Position numbers and translations under genes: made by a program. This document shows, in pieces, positions 1 to 9,060 of a DNA stretch of 64,000 bases (position 1 is the stretch's first letter; the number at the start of each line of letters is the position of its first letter). The notes under the pieces are model-generated. The model was given only the letters and a program-made list of their open reading frames with translations, had not been told where the DNA came from and made no database searches. Source of the DNA: Bactericera cockerelli (Eukaryota; Arthropoda; Insecta; Hemiptera; Triozidae). The stretch spans positions 29,184,558 through 29,248,557 of the forward strand of contig CM044964.1 of the NCBI GenBank assembly GCA_024516035.1. The letters are read 5' to 3'.

Positions 1-113
1 GGTAAGTAGCCAGCCCCCCTGGCAAGTAACCAGCCTCCCTGGCAAGTAGCCAGCCTTTCTGGAAAGTAGCCAGTCTCCCTGGCAAGTAGCCAACCTCCCT
101 GGCAAGTAGCCTG
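1..113. repeat. 20-bp minisatellite
   Basis: About five to six copies of a 20-bp unit (core GGCAAGTAGCCAGCCTCCCT) with substitutions. The array touches the left window edge, so its true extent is unknown. Confidence 0.85.
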
Positions 114-117
114 AACA

Positions 118-215
118 AGGTAGATTGATCGATAAGGCGGCGGACTTGTAATCTGGAGGACGGTGGTTCAAGTTTCGTTGTCAGCGTGGATTGAGTAAAG
201 CGAGTTTGAGTACTA
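118..215 (+). repeat. SINE family SnB, partial
   Basis: SnB is a roughly 150-bp repeat with a tRNA-like head, typically CCGACCTCAGTAGCTTGATC, a B-box-like GGTGGTTCAAGTCC and a tail near CACAAATATGATAACTT. This copy lacks the first bases and the tail and has several substitutions. Confidence 0.75.
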
Positions 216-219
216 TTTC

Positions 220-640
220 CTATTTCATGAGCCCGTAATTATTTACAGTAATGGGGCTGGAATTATCTCCATCAAAGAGAGAAGACTATGTCGACTATAA
301 TCTCTCATCTTTTGCAATCCCCCCCCCCTCGCTCCAACATCCCCTGTAGTCTCTAAATTTATTCCCAAAGTCTATTCTAGAAAGTCAATCCCAAAGTCCT
401 AAGTCCATCCTGGAAAGTCATCCCAAAGTCCATTCTCGAAAGTCATTTACAAAGTCAGTAGTCCGCCCGCCATTGATACTTTAAGCCTCTGGGGGGCTCA
501 GAACAAAGGAAAGTAACGGGAGAGAAACACCTTCAACTTTTTCAATTAACAAATATACAACGAGTACAAAATACCTGTAACCAGGCGCGGCCGGTGAGGA
601 AATATTTTAGGGGTGCTGTCTCATAAACCGGTCTAGAATG
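220..640. other. Non-genic spacer with degenerate AAAGTC repeats
   Basis: No credible ORF. It contains a C-rich run (about 320-328) and an irregular array of AAAGTC-type units (about 365-460). At 588-640 a stretch resembles the inverse of 25358-25415 (GGCCGGTGAG core), so it is probably an old transposon end. Confidence 0.5.
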
Positions 641-641
641 A

Positions 642-710
642 GCGCGCAATTAGCTCAGTGGTTAAGCACTCGCTTGCCATGCGGAAGGTGGGAAGTGTTG
701 TGTCACTTCT
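642..710 (+). repeat. SINE family SnA, internally deleted
   Basis: SnA is a roughly 295-bp SINE with a tRNA head: A box around TTAGCTCAGTGGTTAAGC, anticodon region CGCTTGCCATGCGG, B box GGGTTCGATCCCC. The head resembles tRNA-Gly(GCC). Here the head is joined directly to GGGAAGTGTTGTGTCACTTC from the body, so about 100 bases are missing. Confidence 0.75.
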
Positions 711-977
711 AAACTGAGCTAAAAATGGGATTCATAAAGTTGCTATATCAGTATCTGAAGAGTTTGAGTTTATTTACCATACCAATCGTAATAATGATGC
801 ATTAATGCCAGGGAGAAAATGTTTTAAGGGTACCTTACCATGAATTTTAAAACTAAATAATTATGTTATTTTTAATGTTATAATACTTTTAATATACATA
901 CTATAGTGATGTTTTTTTACTATCATGCATTAATTATTAATTTCTAGAAATGTGTGATGATTTCTAGAAGTGTGATT
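711..977. other. AT-rich spacer
   Basis: AT-rich sequence with no ORF or recognisable element. A small duplication, TTTCTAGAA(A/G)TGTG, occurs at about 941-973. Confidence 0.4.
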
Positions 978-1100
978 GAGAGGGGAGGCATACTGGGATG
1001 AGCACATTGAGCTGGCTACAACACAGACCACAAGCGCCTACAGTAGCTCCTGTTTCATGGCTACGAAATAAAAAAGCCTGTGAAACACTCATCTTTAAAA
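978..1100 (+). repeat. SINE family SnA, 3' part
   Basis: Matches the 3' body of SnA: GAGGGGAGGCATACT, CTACAACACAGACCACAAGC, then the A-rich tail GAAATAAAAAA and CTGTGAAACACTCATCTTT. The tRNA-like head is absent. Confidence 0.85.
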
Positions 1101-1114
1101 AAAAATAAAAAAAA

Positions 1115-1205
1115 ATAATAATATGTCTTGGGCTTACTGCTGGAGTAATGGGACTTATTAGTCCTAATCGGGCAGTATAAATAAGGCGATATTATTATTA
1201 TTAAG
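1115..1205 (+). repeat. SINE family SnE, 3' part
   Basis: SnE is a roughly 215-bp SINE with a tRNA-like head GTCCCGGTAGCTCAGTGGTA and an (ATT)n tail. This copy holds only the body from ATATGTCTTGGGCTTACTGC to the ATT-rich tail. The next fold-back element inserted at its very end. Confidence 0.8.
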
Positions 1206-1207
1206 TA

Positions 1208-1810
1208 CACTCACCGGCAGAATTAACCGGACACTTCCTGTTTTCCCCTTTAACACCGTGTATTTCCAAAAGGTTGTAACTTGTACTGTAGATAACATTT
1301 TCAGATGATTTTTGTTTTGTATAAAAGAAAACAGATTAAGGATTTACACTCATTATAAGAAAAAATTCAGGAAAAATCATTGCAACTCATGGAAAGGAAA
1401 ATTTAAAACTTCAATTTACCGTATTTTTGAGGTTTTTGAAACATCCTCAATGTATTGTTTATTTTAAAAAAAATCCTCGTATTAGTAGGTCATGTTGAAA
1501 TTGAAATCTTTAGGTTTTTGTATTTTTAAGAAAAATCGAATGATAAAAAAACAGTTAACTGAGCGTGTTCTAAATAAAACACCTCTAAAATTCTGTGTTT
1601 GGCAAGTTTACATTTTTCTTTCCCTGAGTTGCAATGATTTTTCCTGATTTTTTTTCTTCTTATAATGAGCGTAAATCCTTAATCTGTTTTCTTTTATACA
1701 AAACAAAAATCATCTGAAAATGTTATCTACAGTACAAGTTACAACCTTTTGGAAATACACGATGGTAAAGGGGAAAACAGGAAGTGTCCGGTTAATTCTG
1801 CCGGTGAGTG
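1208..1810. mobile_element. Fold-back TA-type DNA element with long inverted termini
   Basis: A 603-bp element bounded by TA on both sides (1206-1207, 1811-1812). Its arms of about 190 bp are imperfect inverted copies: the left starts CACTCACCGGCAG and the right ends CTGCCGGTGAGTG. The TA duplication and TIRs fit a Tc1/mariner-type non-autonomous element. No transposase ORF is present. Weak short ORFs inside are incidental. Confidence 0.85.
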
Positions 1811-1839
1811 TATGTAGCTCCCAAACTTTGAGCCAGAAA

Positions 1840-2180
1840 TCGGGTGCTATCTTCACGCACCTCCAGAAATCTCGCAAGAGCCGGAACACTCGAAATGAAT
1901 TCAATTGAAACAAACGAAACGAAAACAAAGGTTTTAAAGATTATAACTCCTCTCCACTATATTGCTATTAAGTTCGAGCAAAAATGTAATTTAGTTAATT
2001 GTAATAAAACACTTGAAGGGAGGGAGAGGGAGAGAGAGAAAGAGGGAGAGAGAAAGGGAGAGAGAGAAAGAGATGGAAAGAGAGAGAAGAGTATTAGGAT
2101 GGGGAGTTATGGACATGGGAATTTGGCCTTTCGTTCTCCGATTTCAATAAACTTTATTAATATTATTGTTATTTTAAGTA
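1840..2180. repeat. GA-rich microsatellite and AT-rich spacer
   Basis: An imperfect (GA)n/(GAAA)n tract lies at about 2018-2090, flanked by AT-rich sequence. Open frames across the GA tract are low-complexity and not credible proteins. Confidence 0.6.
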
Positions 2181-2181
2181 T

Positions 2182-2332
2182 TGAAACCCTCGTGATGCTG
2201 GCTAGTCCCGTTCCCACTCAGGCTGGGTGAGGTTCATTTGAGTAGCTGGTTTGTGAGTTTCCAGCGAATGGAGGGTAACACCCTCGTCGTGATATGACCA
2301 TGCAGTTGAAAGCGACGTTAAACACAAAAAAA
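2182..2332 (+). repeat. SINE family SnF (5S-derived), 3' part
   Basis: SnF is a roughly 250-bp SINE with a 5S-rRNA-like head and a body ending AAGCGACGTTAAAC plus poly(A). This copy starts at the end of the head (CCTCGTGATGCTGGC) and has the whole body and a short A tail. Confidence 0.8.
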
Positions 2333-2454
2333 GGATTAAAGTTAATCCAAGCCTGACACGCCCTCAAATCGGAGTTTCAACCAATCACAGCGCTCTATAG
2401 CCCGAGTTAAGGGATAGTGTCCACTTCGATGAAATCTAATTTATAATACCTGTT

Positions 2455-2530
2455 TGTGTGCTGGAGTAAAGGGACTTTTCAGTCTTACCTCGGCAGTATA
2501 AACAAGGTATATTCTATTCTATTCTATTCT
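2455..2530 (+). repeat. SnE-like tail fragment with (TATTC)n
   Basis: Contains a diverged SnE 3' body (GCTGGAGTAAAGGGACTTTT, CGGCAGTATAAACAAGG) followed by a short TATTC pentanucleotide run. The same pentanucleotide tails LINE-like fragments at 8593-8685 and 23903-24180. Confidence 0.5.
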
Positions 2531-2535
2531 AATTT

Positions 2536-2610
2536 CCGAACCCCGTGGCTCAGTTGTTAAGAGCATTGGTTACTGACCCAGATGTTGCGGGTTCGAATCC
2601 CGGCCGAAGC
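2536..2610 (+). repeat. tRNA-like SINE head, unclassified
   Basis: Has an A-box-like GTGGCTCAGTTGTTAAGAGC and a B-box GGGTTCGAATCCC, so it derives from a tRNA. The acceptor ends do not pair and it runs into an AT-rich tail with TAGAA repeats. I therefore read it as a SINE head and not a working tRNA gene. Confidence 0.5.
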
Positions 2611-2639
2611 GGAATATCTTAGTTTATTTTTAGAATAGA

Positions 2640-3000
2640 ATAGAATAGTTTATTTTTAGTTAGGCTTTCAAAAGGGTTGCGTGGAAGAGATTGCCACAGA
2701 CAATAACCCCGCCTTATTATCTTTTTTAGCTTTCTTCTCTTTTAGGGTATTTTTTTTTCTGTTTACTTTATGGACTTTTATGTCATCTTATTTGTACTTT
2801 TTGTCTTTTGTTCTACTTTTCTGTAACATATTTACATGCATTTTTGTATATTTTTACAATAAAAATAAATACCAAATAAATAGCTTTATTCTCTTTTTTG
2901 TTTTTGTTTCTTTGTTCAATCAATTTTGTTTTATTTATATTTTCATTGTATTGTACTGTAAATAGTGTACTTTGTCTATACCTAATAAAGAGTCATATAA
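2640..3000 (+). repeat. LINE-like 3' tail
   Basis: AT-rich non-coding stretch starting near GGTTGCGTGGAAGAGATTGC and ending in A-rich repeats with AATAAA-type signals. Related sequence recurs inverted near 47430-47530, 59705-59740 and 60470-60540. It resembles the 3' UTR of a non-LTR retrotransposon. No RT sequence is attached. Confidence 0.4.
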
Positions 3001-3058
3001 TAATAATATTCTGACAGAGTTTTTCCGTTTCCGGAAATGGCATGGGTGTACCTAAAGG

Positions 3059-3278
3059 TAATAATAATAATAACACACTTTAGTGGAAGTTAACAACCAG
3101 GCGAGGTTAATGCTCAAAGCATTTTCTACCACCTATTCCTCAGAGTCTTATTATTATGTGGTCACAAACTCAAATTAACGAGGAAAAATTCATGCACTGG
3201 GTGGGATTCAAAACAACGGATCCCTACGCTACCTGGATTACCAGACTAGAGCGTTAACCCTTGACTACCAGTGCATGG
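3059..3278 (-). repeat. SINE family SnD, near full length
   Basis: SnD is a roughly 220-bp SINE with a tRNA-like head TGCACTGGTAGTCAAGTGGT, a B box GGTTCGAATCCCACCC, a body CATTAACCTCGCCTGGTGG and an (ATT)n tail. This minus-strand copy is almost complete. Confidence 0.85.
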
Positions 3279-3573
3279 AAATGGCATGGATGTAAAGGTA
3301 AAATGCCCTGAAGTAATGCGAAAGCGGTTTAGGGGCACAGTTAAAATCCTGTTTAAAAAAAATCCTATCCTGTTTCATACTTCGGCACTTGCACCCTAGG
3401 ACGCAAAGGCTCGCCGAAAGATGCTGAAGACGAGAGAGAAGTAAATTAAATTATCTTTATTATCTTATATTATACTTGCCGTTTCCTCTGTTGTTATGAA
3501 GAGCAGATTCAGGCAGTGGCGAAAACGCCAAACAAATGACACCAGAGAAAATGATAAACTGGGGAAAAAAAAG
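3279..3573. other. Spacer without recognisable features
   Basis: Contains A-runs and moderate GC sequence. I see no ORF, RNA or repeat here beyond short A/T tracts. Confidence 0.4.
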
Positions 3574-3800
3574 AGTGCACTGGTGGTCAAGTGGTTAACG
3601 CGCTGGTCCGGTAATGGGATAAAGGAAGATTAGGGATCCGTTGGTTCGAATCTCACCCAGTGCATTAATTTTTCCTCATTAATATGAGTTGGTGACAACA
3701 TAATAATAATAATAATATATCTCTGAGGATTAAGCATTTTCTACCACATAAGCAACCTCGCCTGGTGGTTACCTTCCACTAAAGTGTGTTATTATTATGA
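3574..3800 (+). repeat. SINE family SnD
   Basis: Plus-strand SnD copy from GTGCACTGGTGGTCAAGTGG to the TTATTATTAT tail. The middle differs from the consensus: a small insertion follows the anticodon-like region and the body is locally rearranged. Confidence 0.85.
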
Positions 3801-3801
3801 A

Positions 3802-3955
3802 TAAACCGACCTCAGTAGCTAGATCGGCGGAGGATTTGGAACCTGGAGGCCGGTGGTTCAAGTCCGGGATTCAGCGTAGATTTAGTAAAGCGAGTCCGAG
3901 TAGTGATAACACGAAAGTGATTAACACAAATATGATGACTTTATTATTATTATAG
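3802..3955 (+). repeat. SINE family SnB
   Basis: Near full-length SnB following SnD directly: AACCGACCTCAGTAGCT, GGTGGTTCAAGTCC, AAAGTGATTAACACAAATATG, then ATT repeats. Confidence 0.85.
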
Positions 3956-3964
3956 TCTGATAGT

Positions 3965-4116
3965 CCTAATCCAGGACGTTAAATCATATAGAATCGTTGG
4001 CGTTCGGAAGGGCAACCAGCCGTACAAATGTGCCAAAACCTACCAACCACAACCATGAATTTGAACAACGTCGACTCTGCTCAAGCGGGATAAGACAAAG
4101 CAAAAGAAGAAGATTA
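3965..4116 (+). repeat. SINE family SnG, 3' part
   Basis: SnG is a roughly 310-bp SINE with a tRNA-like head CAGCCTCCGTGGCGTAATGG and a body that ends GGGATAAGACAAAG plus GAAGAAGA. Only the 3' half is here, beginning at AATCCAGGACGTTAAATC. Confidence 0.8.
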
Positions 4117-4220
4117 TACCTAGTCTTATAGTGAGTAGCATATAATAGGTTGATCAACATTTATTGTAAGGAAATCAACTGTTTGTTTTTCACTTTAAAC
4201 ATATAAATTCAATTAATTAT

Positions 4221-4376
4221 TATAAAGTTAAAGTTATCATATTTAAGTTAATTACTTTCGTGATATCACATCTACTCAAACTCGCTGTACAAAATCTACG
4301 CTGAAACCGGGACTTGAACCACCGACCTCCAGGTTACCAGTCCGCCGCCTTATCGATCAAGCTACTGAGGTCGGTT
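4221..4376 (-). repeat. SINE family SnB, full length
   Basis: Complete minus-strand SnB: the tail AAAGTTATCATATTTAAGTT lies at the left and the head GCTACTGAGGTCGGTTT at the right. The B-box complement GACTTGAACCACC is intact. Confidence 0.9.
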
Positions 4377-4389
4377 TCAAATTATTATT

Positions 4390-5088
4390 ATTAGTAACAG
4401 TACTTGGCGGGCCTTTTTTACCAGCACGAGCGGTTCTTTTCGGGCGTCCATTTGGATACGCTTTTCTCAACAAACTACCCGCTTTTATTCTCCCATATTA
4501 TACGAGCATTCTAAGAACATATACGTCCAAGCTGGTTAGCCATACCAATGTCCACCCGGGCGGGTCGTAAATCCTTGCAAGTCGTGGGTCGGAGGTTCGG
4601 GGATTTTACAAATTGCGAACACGTCCAAGAAAATGGTGCCCTTTTGTACGGGGCTGCGAGGAAAACACAAATGGGCACGGTTAATTGTTAAAGAGGGAAT
4701 TTAGGCCCGATTCTTTACGGCTCAATAGGGAAAGTTATCATTTGAAATTTCATTTTTAAATTTAAAATAAAACCAGATAGGTATAGGTATGTGATCAGCT
4801 CAATTTTAAAAAAAAACGCCCCAAGTAAATACTTACTATATACCTACCTTTTTTTTATGAACATTTATTTAAAGAGAGGTCTATAACAATCGAAGTCCTT
4901 GCCCCATACCTACCTTTAGTTAGGACATAATATGTATGTGTGTATGCACTTATCTATTTTTTTCCCTTTTTTTATGTTGTTTCCATTTTTAATTTTTTGA
5001 AATTATTATTTGTACTGTACAGATATGTATTTATGTATATCTCCCTTGCCTTTATCCCATATTAGCTTATGTTGCTATTGGGTATTGG
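4390..5088. other. Unclassified spacer
   Basis: About 700 bases, GC-richer to about 4700 (GGGCGTCC, CCCGGGCGGG), then AT-rich. No ORF longer than noise and no recognised element. It could be a diverged transposon. Confidence 0.35.
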
Positions 5089-5089
5089 G

Positions 5090-5185
5090 GTCGGCATTGT
5101 TCAACCTCATGGCTTATGGTTGAGGTTGGTAGGGTGCAGCACGTTTTTTTCTTTACGGCTGGATGCCCTTCCTAACGCCAACGTC
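5090..5185 (-). repeat. SINE family SnG, 3' end
   Basis: Inverse of the SnG end: GTTCAACCTCATGG, TTACGGCTGGATGCCCTTCC, AACGCCAACG. It abuts the SnF copy at 5186. Confidence 0.75.
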
Positions 5186-5300
5186 GCCAGCGATACACCA
5201 GTTCTCATTCAGTCACTGAAGTTAAGCAACGTTCAGCGAGACTAGGACTTGGATGGGTGACCATTCAAATTCGAACCCTCGTGATGCTGTTGCTATCCAC
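5186..5300 (+). repeat. SINE family SnF, 5S-like head
   Basis: Reads GCCAGCGATACACC, then CACTGAAGTTAAGCAACG (5S box A region) and GGATGGGTGACC (5S box C region, 5251-5262). This order matches the 5S rRNA internal promoter. The copy is truncated after the head. Confidence 0.85.
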
Positions 5301-5351
5301 AACTTACTATTGTGAGGAGACGCTTGCTTTATCACAAATAATTCATACTAG

Positions 5352-5622
5352 GTAGTCACCGTGGCCGAGTGAGTTAGCGCGCTAGGCATTGCACACACGG
5401 TGGCCTGGTTTCGAACCCCAGCAGGGCACGGTTTTACTGCTCTGTACTTGAGTGTTGGGGGCGCACTCATACCTCGTGAGGAAAAATGAGTAGCTGCTTT
5501 AATGTTAGCAGCGACCAGTGGCGGAATTTTAGGCAAAAATAACATATTGGAAATTAAAGATACGGAAAGTCCTATAATTCTGTGCTACCCACTAAAATTG
5601 TGATATAATAACACAAAGAAAC
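5352..5622 (+). repeat. SINE family SnC, full length
   Basis: SnC is a roughly 265-bp SINE with a Ser/Leu-type tRNA-like head TAGTCACCGTGGCCGAGTGA, a B-box GGTTCGATCCC (here slightly changed), CCTCGTGAGGAAAAATGAGT, and a 3' end with GTCCTATAATTCTG and TACCCACTAAAATTGTGATA. This copy covers the whole length. Confidence 0.85.
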
Positions 5623-5635
5623 ACATTATTTAAAT

Positions 5636-6295
5636 TTAATAATTCATACTACTTCTATTTCCCTGAGGAAGCAAGAACAATAACTTAGCCGGGAGCACAC
5701 TGCATATTTTCCGATAGCGAAAACTCAAGGAAAAAGAAAGCCACATTATAGGGCCATAACTTTTCCGGGAGCTTTTCTTTTTGTGTTTGCAGAACTTTAT
5801 TACTTCCAACATACGTGACCGGACTCTGCAAGTAGCCGGAGAATTTCCTGCCAGAATCTCTCCTTTGTAACTCGCTCGCAATAATTGCCCGCAGTTCTTG
5901 TCGAAATTATCGAATTAGGAACTATTGTTAGAACACTTTATTAGATAAGAAGGCACAAGTGAGTTCTATCCAATTCTTGATGTCCAAATTGATTTAACCT
6001 GTTTAAATACCTAGAATAATAATATTCACAGACTTCAGCTTTTGTACATTACAAAGACATCTTTATCCATGGAGGGCATCTGTATCAACTGTCCCATAAA
6101 AGGAACTATCCAATATGGCTACCGTTATTATTATTACCTTCAAAAGCATGTAAAGAAAAATTAATTTTGTTGTGATTTCTTCTGTGTTCCAACTATCCAA
6201 AATGGCCGATTTTATGAGACAGGTTCATTACCAATGAGATACCTATACATTATGAGTTATCCATTTCTTTTACTCCTCCATACCTTTATATGTAT
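5636..6295. other. Spacer, no gene recognised
   Basis: A minus-strand open stretch (5636-5881, 81 aa) shows no recognisable domain. Two short sentences of sequence around AACTATCCAA(A/T)ATGGC repeat at about 6106 and 6191. I see no supported gene. Confidence 0.35.
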
Positions 6296-6297
6296 AA

Positions 6298-6487
6298 TAA
6301 TAAATAATAAAACTCTTTCGTGAAAGGTAACCACCAGGCGAGGTTAATGCTTAAAGCATTTTCTACAACCTATAACCCTCAGAGTCGTATTATTATGGGG
6401 TCACAAACTCAAATATATGAGGATAAATTCTTGCACTGGGTGGGATTCGAACCAACGGATCCCTACTCTACCTTTATCACATTTCAC
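6298..6487 (-). repeat. SINE family SnD, partial
   Basis: Minus-strand SnD body and part of the head: AACCACCAGGCGAGGTTAAT through GGTGGGATTCGAACCAACGG. It grades into a tandem array whose unit includes the SnD B-box region. Confidence 0.8.
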
Positions 6488-6832
6488 TTTAAAATCTGTA
6501 GAATAATTGACACAAACTTGATGTTCAAAGTATCTCCCATTTTCTTCACTGGGTGGTATTCAAACCAACGGATCCCTACTCTACCTTTACCCTTTTTTAC
6601 TACAAAATCTGTAGAATAATTGACACAAACTTGATGCCCAAAGTCTCTCCCATTTTCTTCACTGGGTGGGATTTGAACCAACGGATCCCTACTCTACCTT
6701 TATCCCTTTTTACTACAAAATCTGTAGAATAATTGACACAAACTTGATGCCCAAAGTCTCTCCCATTTTCTTCACTGGGTGGGATTCGAACCAACGGATC
6801 TCTACTCTACCTTTATCCCATTTCACTTTAAT

Positions 6833-7010
6833 TTTTTTTTTTTTTTTTCTTCTTCTTTCTCCCTTTTTTTATTTTTATTATATATATATTTTTTTTTCTT
6901 TAATTGTTATGTGATTATAAGTAATTGGATGTTGATCAAGCCATTGTAAGGTCAACATCTGTTTTATTATTACAATAAATAAATACATTGAATTGAATTG
7001 AATTGAAAAA
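6833..7010 (+). repeat. T-rich LINE-like tail with (GAATT)n
   Basis: A poly(T)-rich stretch followed by AATTGGATGTTGATCAAGCC, AATAAATAAATA and a TTGAATTGAATTGAA end. It interrupts the satellite. It looks like a truncated 3' end of a retrotransposon. Confidence 0.5.
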
Positions 7011-7239
7011 AAATCTGTAGAATAATTGACACAAACTTAATGTCCAAAGTCACTCCCATTTTTTTCACTGGGTGGGATTTGAACCAACGGATCCCTACTC
7101 TAACTTTTTCCCATTTCACTTTTATATCTGTAGAATACTTGACACAAACTTGATGTCCAAAGTCTCTCCCATTTTCTTCACTAGGTGGGATTCGAACCAA
7201 CGGATCCCTACTCTACCTTTATCCCATTTCACTATAAAA

Positions 7240-7456
7240 TAATAATAATAATAATATCGCCTTATTTATATTGCCCGATTAGGACTATATTAAAGTCCCA
7301 TTATTCCAGCAGTAAGCCCAAGACATATTATTATGTGGTAAAAATCCCAAATGGGAGGATAACATGTCATGTCCCAGCGGGGTTTCGAACCCACGACCCC
7401 AGGAATCTTTGGATTCACAGAGTGCCGCCTTTACCACTGAGCTAACGGGACAGAGA
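7240..7456 (-). repeat. SINE family SnE, full length
   Basis: Complete minus-strand SnE. The ATT tail and ATCGCCTTATTTATATTGCC lie at the left, and the tRNA-like head with CCACTGAGCTAACGGGAC at the right. It is inserted within the 115-bp satellite. Confidence 0.9.
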
Positions 7457-7515
7457 GAAAATCTGTAGAATAATTGACACAAACTTGATGCCCAACGTCT
7501 CTCCCATTTTCTTCC

Positions 7516-7856
7516 CAGCTAGGGAGCTTGAGCTCTTGTCAGCACTCTGATCTGTGTCGACAGCGCAGCTTTCAGTGTTGCCAAGTCCCTAGGGAAGATC
7601 CGGGGAAAAGGGTTTTATTCGTACGTTTCAAAGCGGTCCTGGAGTGAAGAGGCAGAGGGGGGAGTGGAGTAAGAAAAATGGGATGGGCCTTTCAGTTCGA
7701 GTGGTCCGTAACTAGACGTCCGTCTTTTTATTTATTTGTATAACAAAAAACGGGCGGACCCATTACTAACTAAATTAGTTCTTAGCTAATAGGGTGAATT
7801 CATTTGGCACCCTCTTGTAAATCGCTAAACGTGTTTTTTTTTTTTTTTTTTTTTTT
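7516..7856. other. Unclassified repeat-like spacer
   Basis: No gene seen. The stretch AGTTCTTAGCTAATAGGGTG to TGTAAATCGCTAAACGTG (about 7779-7832) recurs in similar form at about 8325-8398. Each copy lies beside an SnA or SnF, so it may be part of an older element. Confidence 0.4.
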
Positions 7857-8276
7857 TCAAGATGAGTGTTTCACAGCCGTTTTTTTTTTTTTTTTTTTTT
7901 AAAGTGGGGTTTAACGTCGCTTTCAACTGCCATGGTCATATCACGACGGGGGTTTTACCCTCCATTCGCAGGAAACTCACAAACCTGCTACTCACATTGA
8001 CCTCACCCAGCCTGAGTGGGGCCGGGAAAAGCCAGCGTCACGAGAATTAGAATTTGAATGGTCACCCATCCAAGTCTTAACCTCGCTGGATGTCGCTTAA
8101 CTTCGATGTTCTGTCGGGAACCGGTGTATTCAACATGCCATCGACGCTGGCACAGCCGTTTTTATTTCGTAGCCATGAAACAGGAGCTACTGTAGACGCT
8201 TGTGGTCTGTGTTGTAGCCTGTGGTCTGTGATAGGCGAGAAGTGACACAGTACTTCCCAATTAGGTGCTGGGTCAA
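7857..8276 (-). repeat. SINE family SnA interrupted by SnF
   Basis: SnA minus-strand pieces lie at 7857-7884 and 8152-8276, split by the SnF insertion at 7885-8151. The left piece has AAGATGAGTGTTTCACAGCC and the right resumes with ACAGCCGTTTTTATTTCGTA. Confidence 0.9.
7885..8151 (-). repeat. SINE family SnF, full length with TSD
   Basis: Complete 5S-derived SINE on the minus strand. The 5' end GCCAGCGTCGATGGC is at 8151, 5S-like box C near 8065, body to GTTTAACGTC and poly(A) read as T at 7885-7900. The TSD ACAGCCGTTTTT flanks it (7873-7884 and 8152-8163), showing insertion by target-primed reverse transcription into SnA. Confidence 0.92.
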
Positions 8277-8421
8277 TTTATTTATTTATACAGCAAAATA
8301 CCCATTACTAACTATACAGTAATTAGTTCTTAGCTAAAAAACGCTATTTAATAGGGTGCATTGATTTGGCACCCACTTGTAAATCGCTATGCGTGTGTTT
8401 TGATATTGTGATTTTTTAATT

Positions 8422-8779
8422 CGGGTTTAACGTCAATTTCAGCTGCACGGTCATAACACGACGAATGCTATGCATATCACTGCATTCGTTGGAAACTCAC
8501 AGACCAGCTATTTTCAAATTCACCTCACCCAGCCTGAGTGGGGCCGGGAATAGCCTGCAGCACCACGGTGATTCGAATTTAAAGATCACCCAAGGTTTTA
8601 TAATTGACTTTGTATCTTTAATTTATGGCTGTGAAATGTCTTATAATTTTATTGTACAGTAAAAATAACCTATTCTATTCTATTCATTCAAGTCCTAGCC
8701 TCGCTGGACGTTGCTTAACTTTTGTGACTGAATGAGAACTGGTTCAACTGGTGTATTCAACGTGCCTCCGAAGCTGGCG
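8422..8779 (-). repeat. SINE family SnF interrupted by a (TATTC)n element
   Basis: Minus-strand SnF from GGGTTTAACGTC to CGAAGCTGGC. It is split by an AT-rich insertion (8593-8685) ending in TATTCTATTCTATTC. The SINE resumes at ATTCAAGTCCTAGCC. The inserted piece resembles a short LINE 3' tail. Confidence 0.85.
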
Positions 8780-8814
8780 GAAATGTGTTTTTAAAGAGTG
8801 CATAAAGGCAGCGT

Positions 8815-9060
8815 GCGTCGCGTCGCTGGCACGTTGAATACACCAGTTCTCATTATGTGTCACTGAAGTTAAGCAACGTCCAGCGAGGCTGGGAGCTGGA
8901 TGGGTGACCATTCAAATTCTAACCCTCGTGATGCTGACTATACCCAGCCCCACTCAGTCTGGGTGAGATTATTTGAGTAGCTATCTTGTGAGTTTCCAGC
9001 GAATGGAGAGCAAAACCCCCGTCCTGATATGACCATATGTAAGCGACGTTAAACCAAAAA
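8815..9060 (+). repeat. SINE family SnF, full length
   Basis: Plus-strand copy: GCGTCGCTGGCACGTTGAAT, CACTGAAGTTAAGCAACGTC, GGATGGGTGACC, body with CAGCGAATGGAGAG and AAGCGACGTTAAAC, then A-rich sequence. Confidence 0.9.

Larger units (their letters stand above)
6488..7515. repeat. About 115-bp satellite seeded by an SnD fragment
   Basis: Tandem units each contain AATTGACACAAACTTGATGC, TCTCCCATTTTCTTCACTGG and the SnD piece GGATCCCTACTCTACC. Copies begin near 6488, 6606, 6720, 7010, 7128 and 7458. Two insertions split the array: a T-rich tail element (about 6833-7010) and an SnE SINE (about 7240-7456). Short ORFs repeating GFEPTDPYST come from this array. Confidence 0.85.

Noticed and set aside
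5186..5300. Possible 5S rRNA gene
   Set aside because: Only the promoter-containing part resembles 5S. The sequence is diverged, lacks the full 5S 3' end and is joined to a SINE body in other copies.
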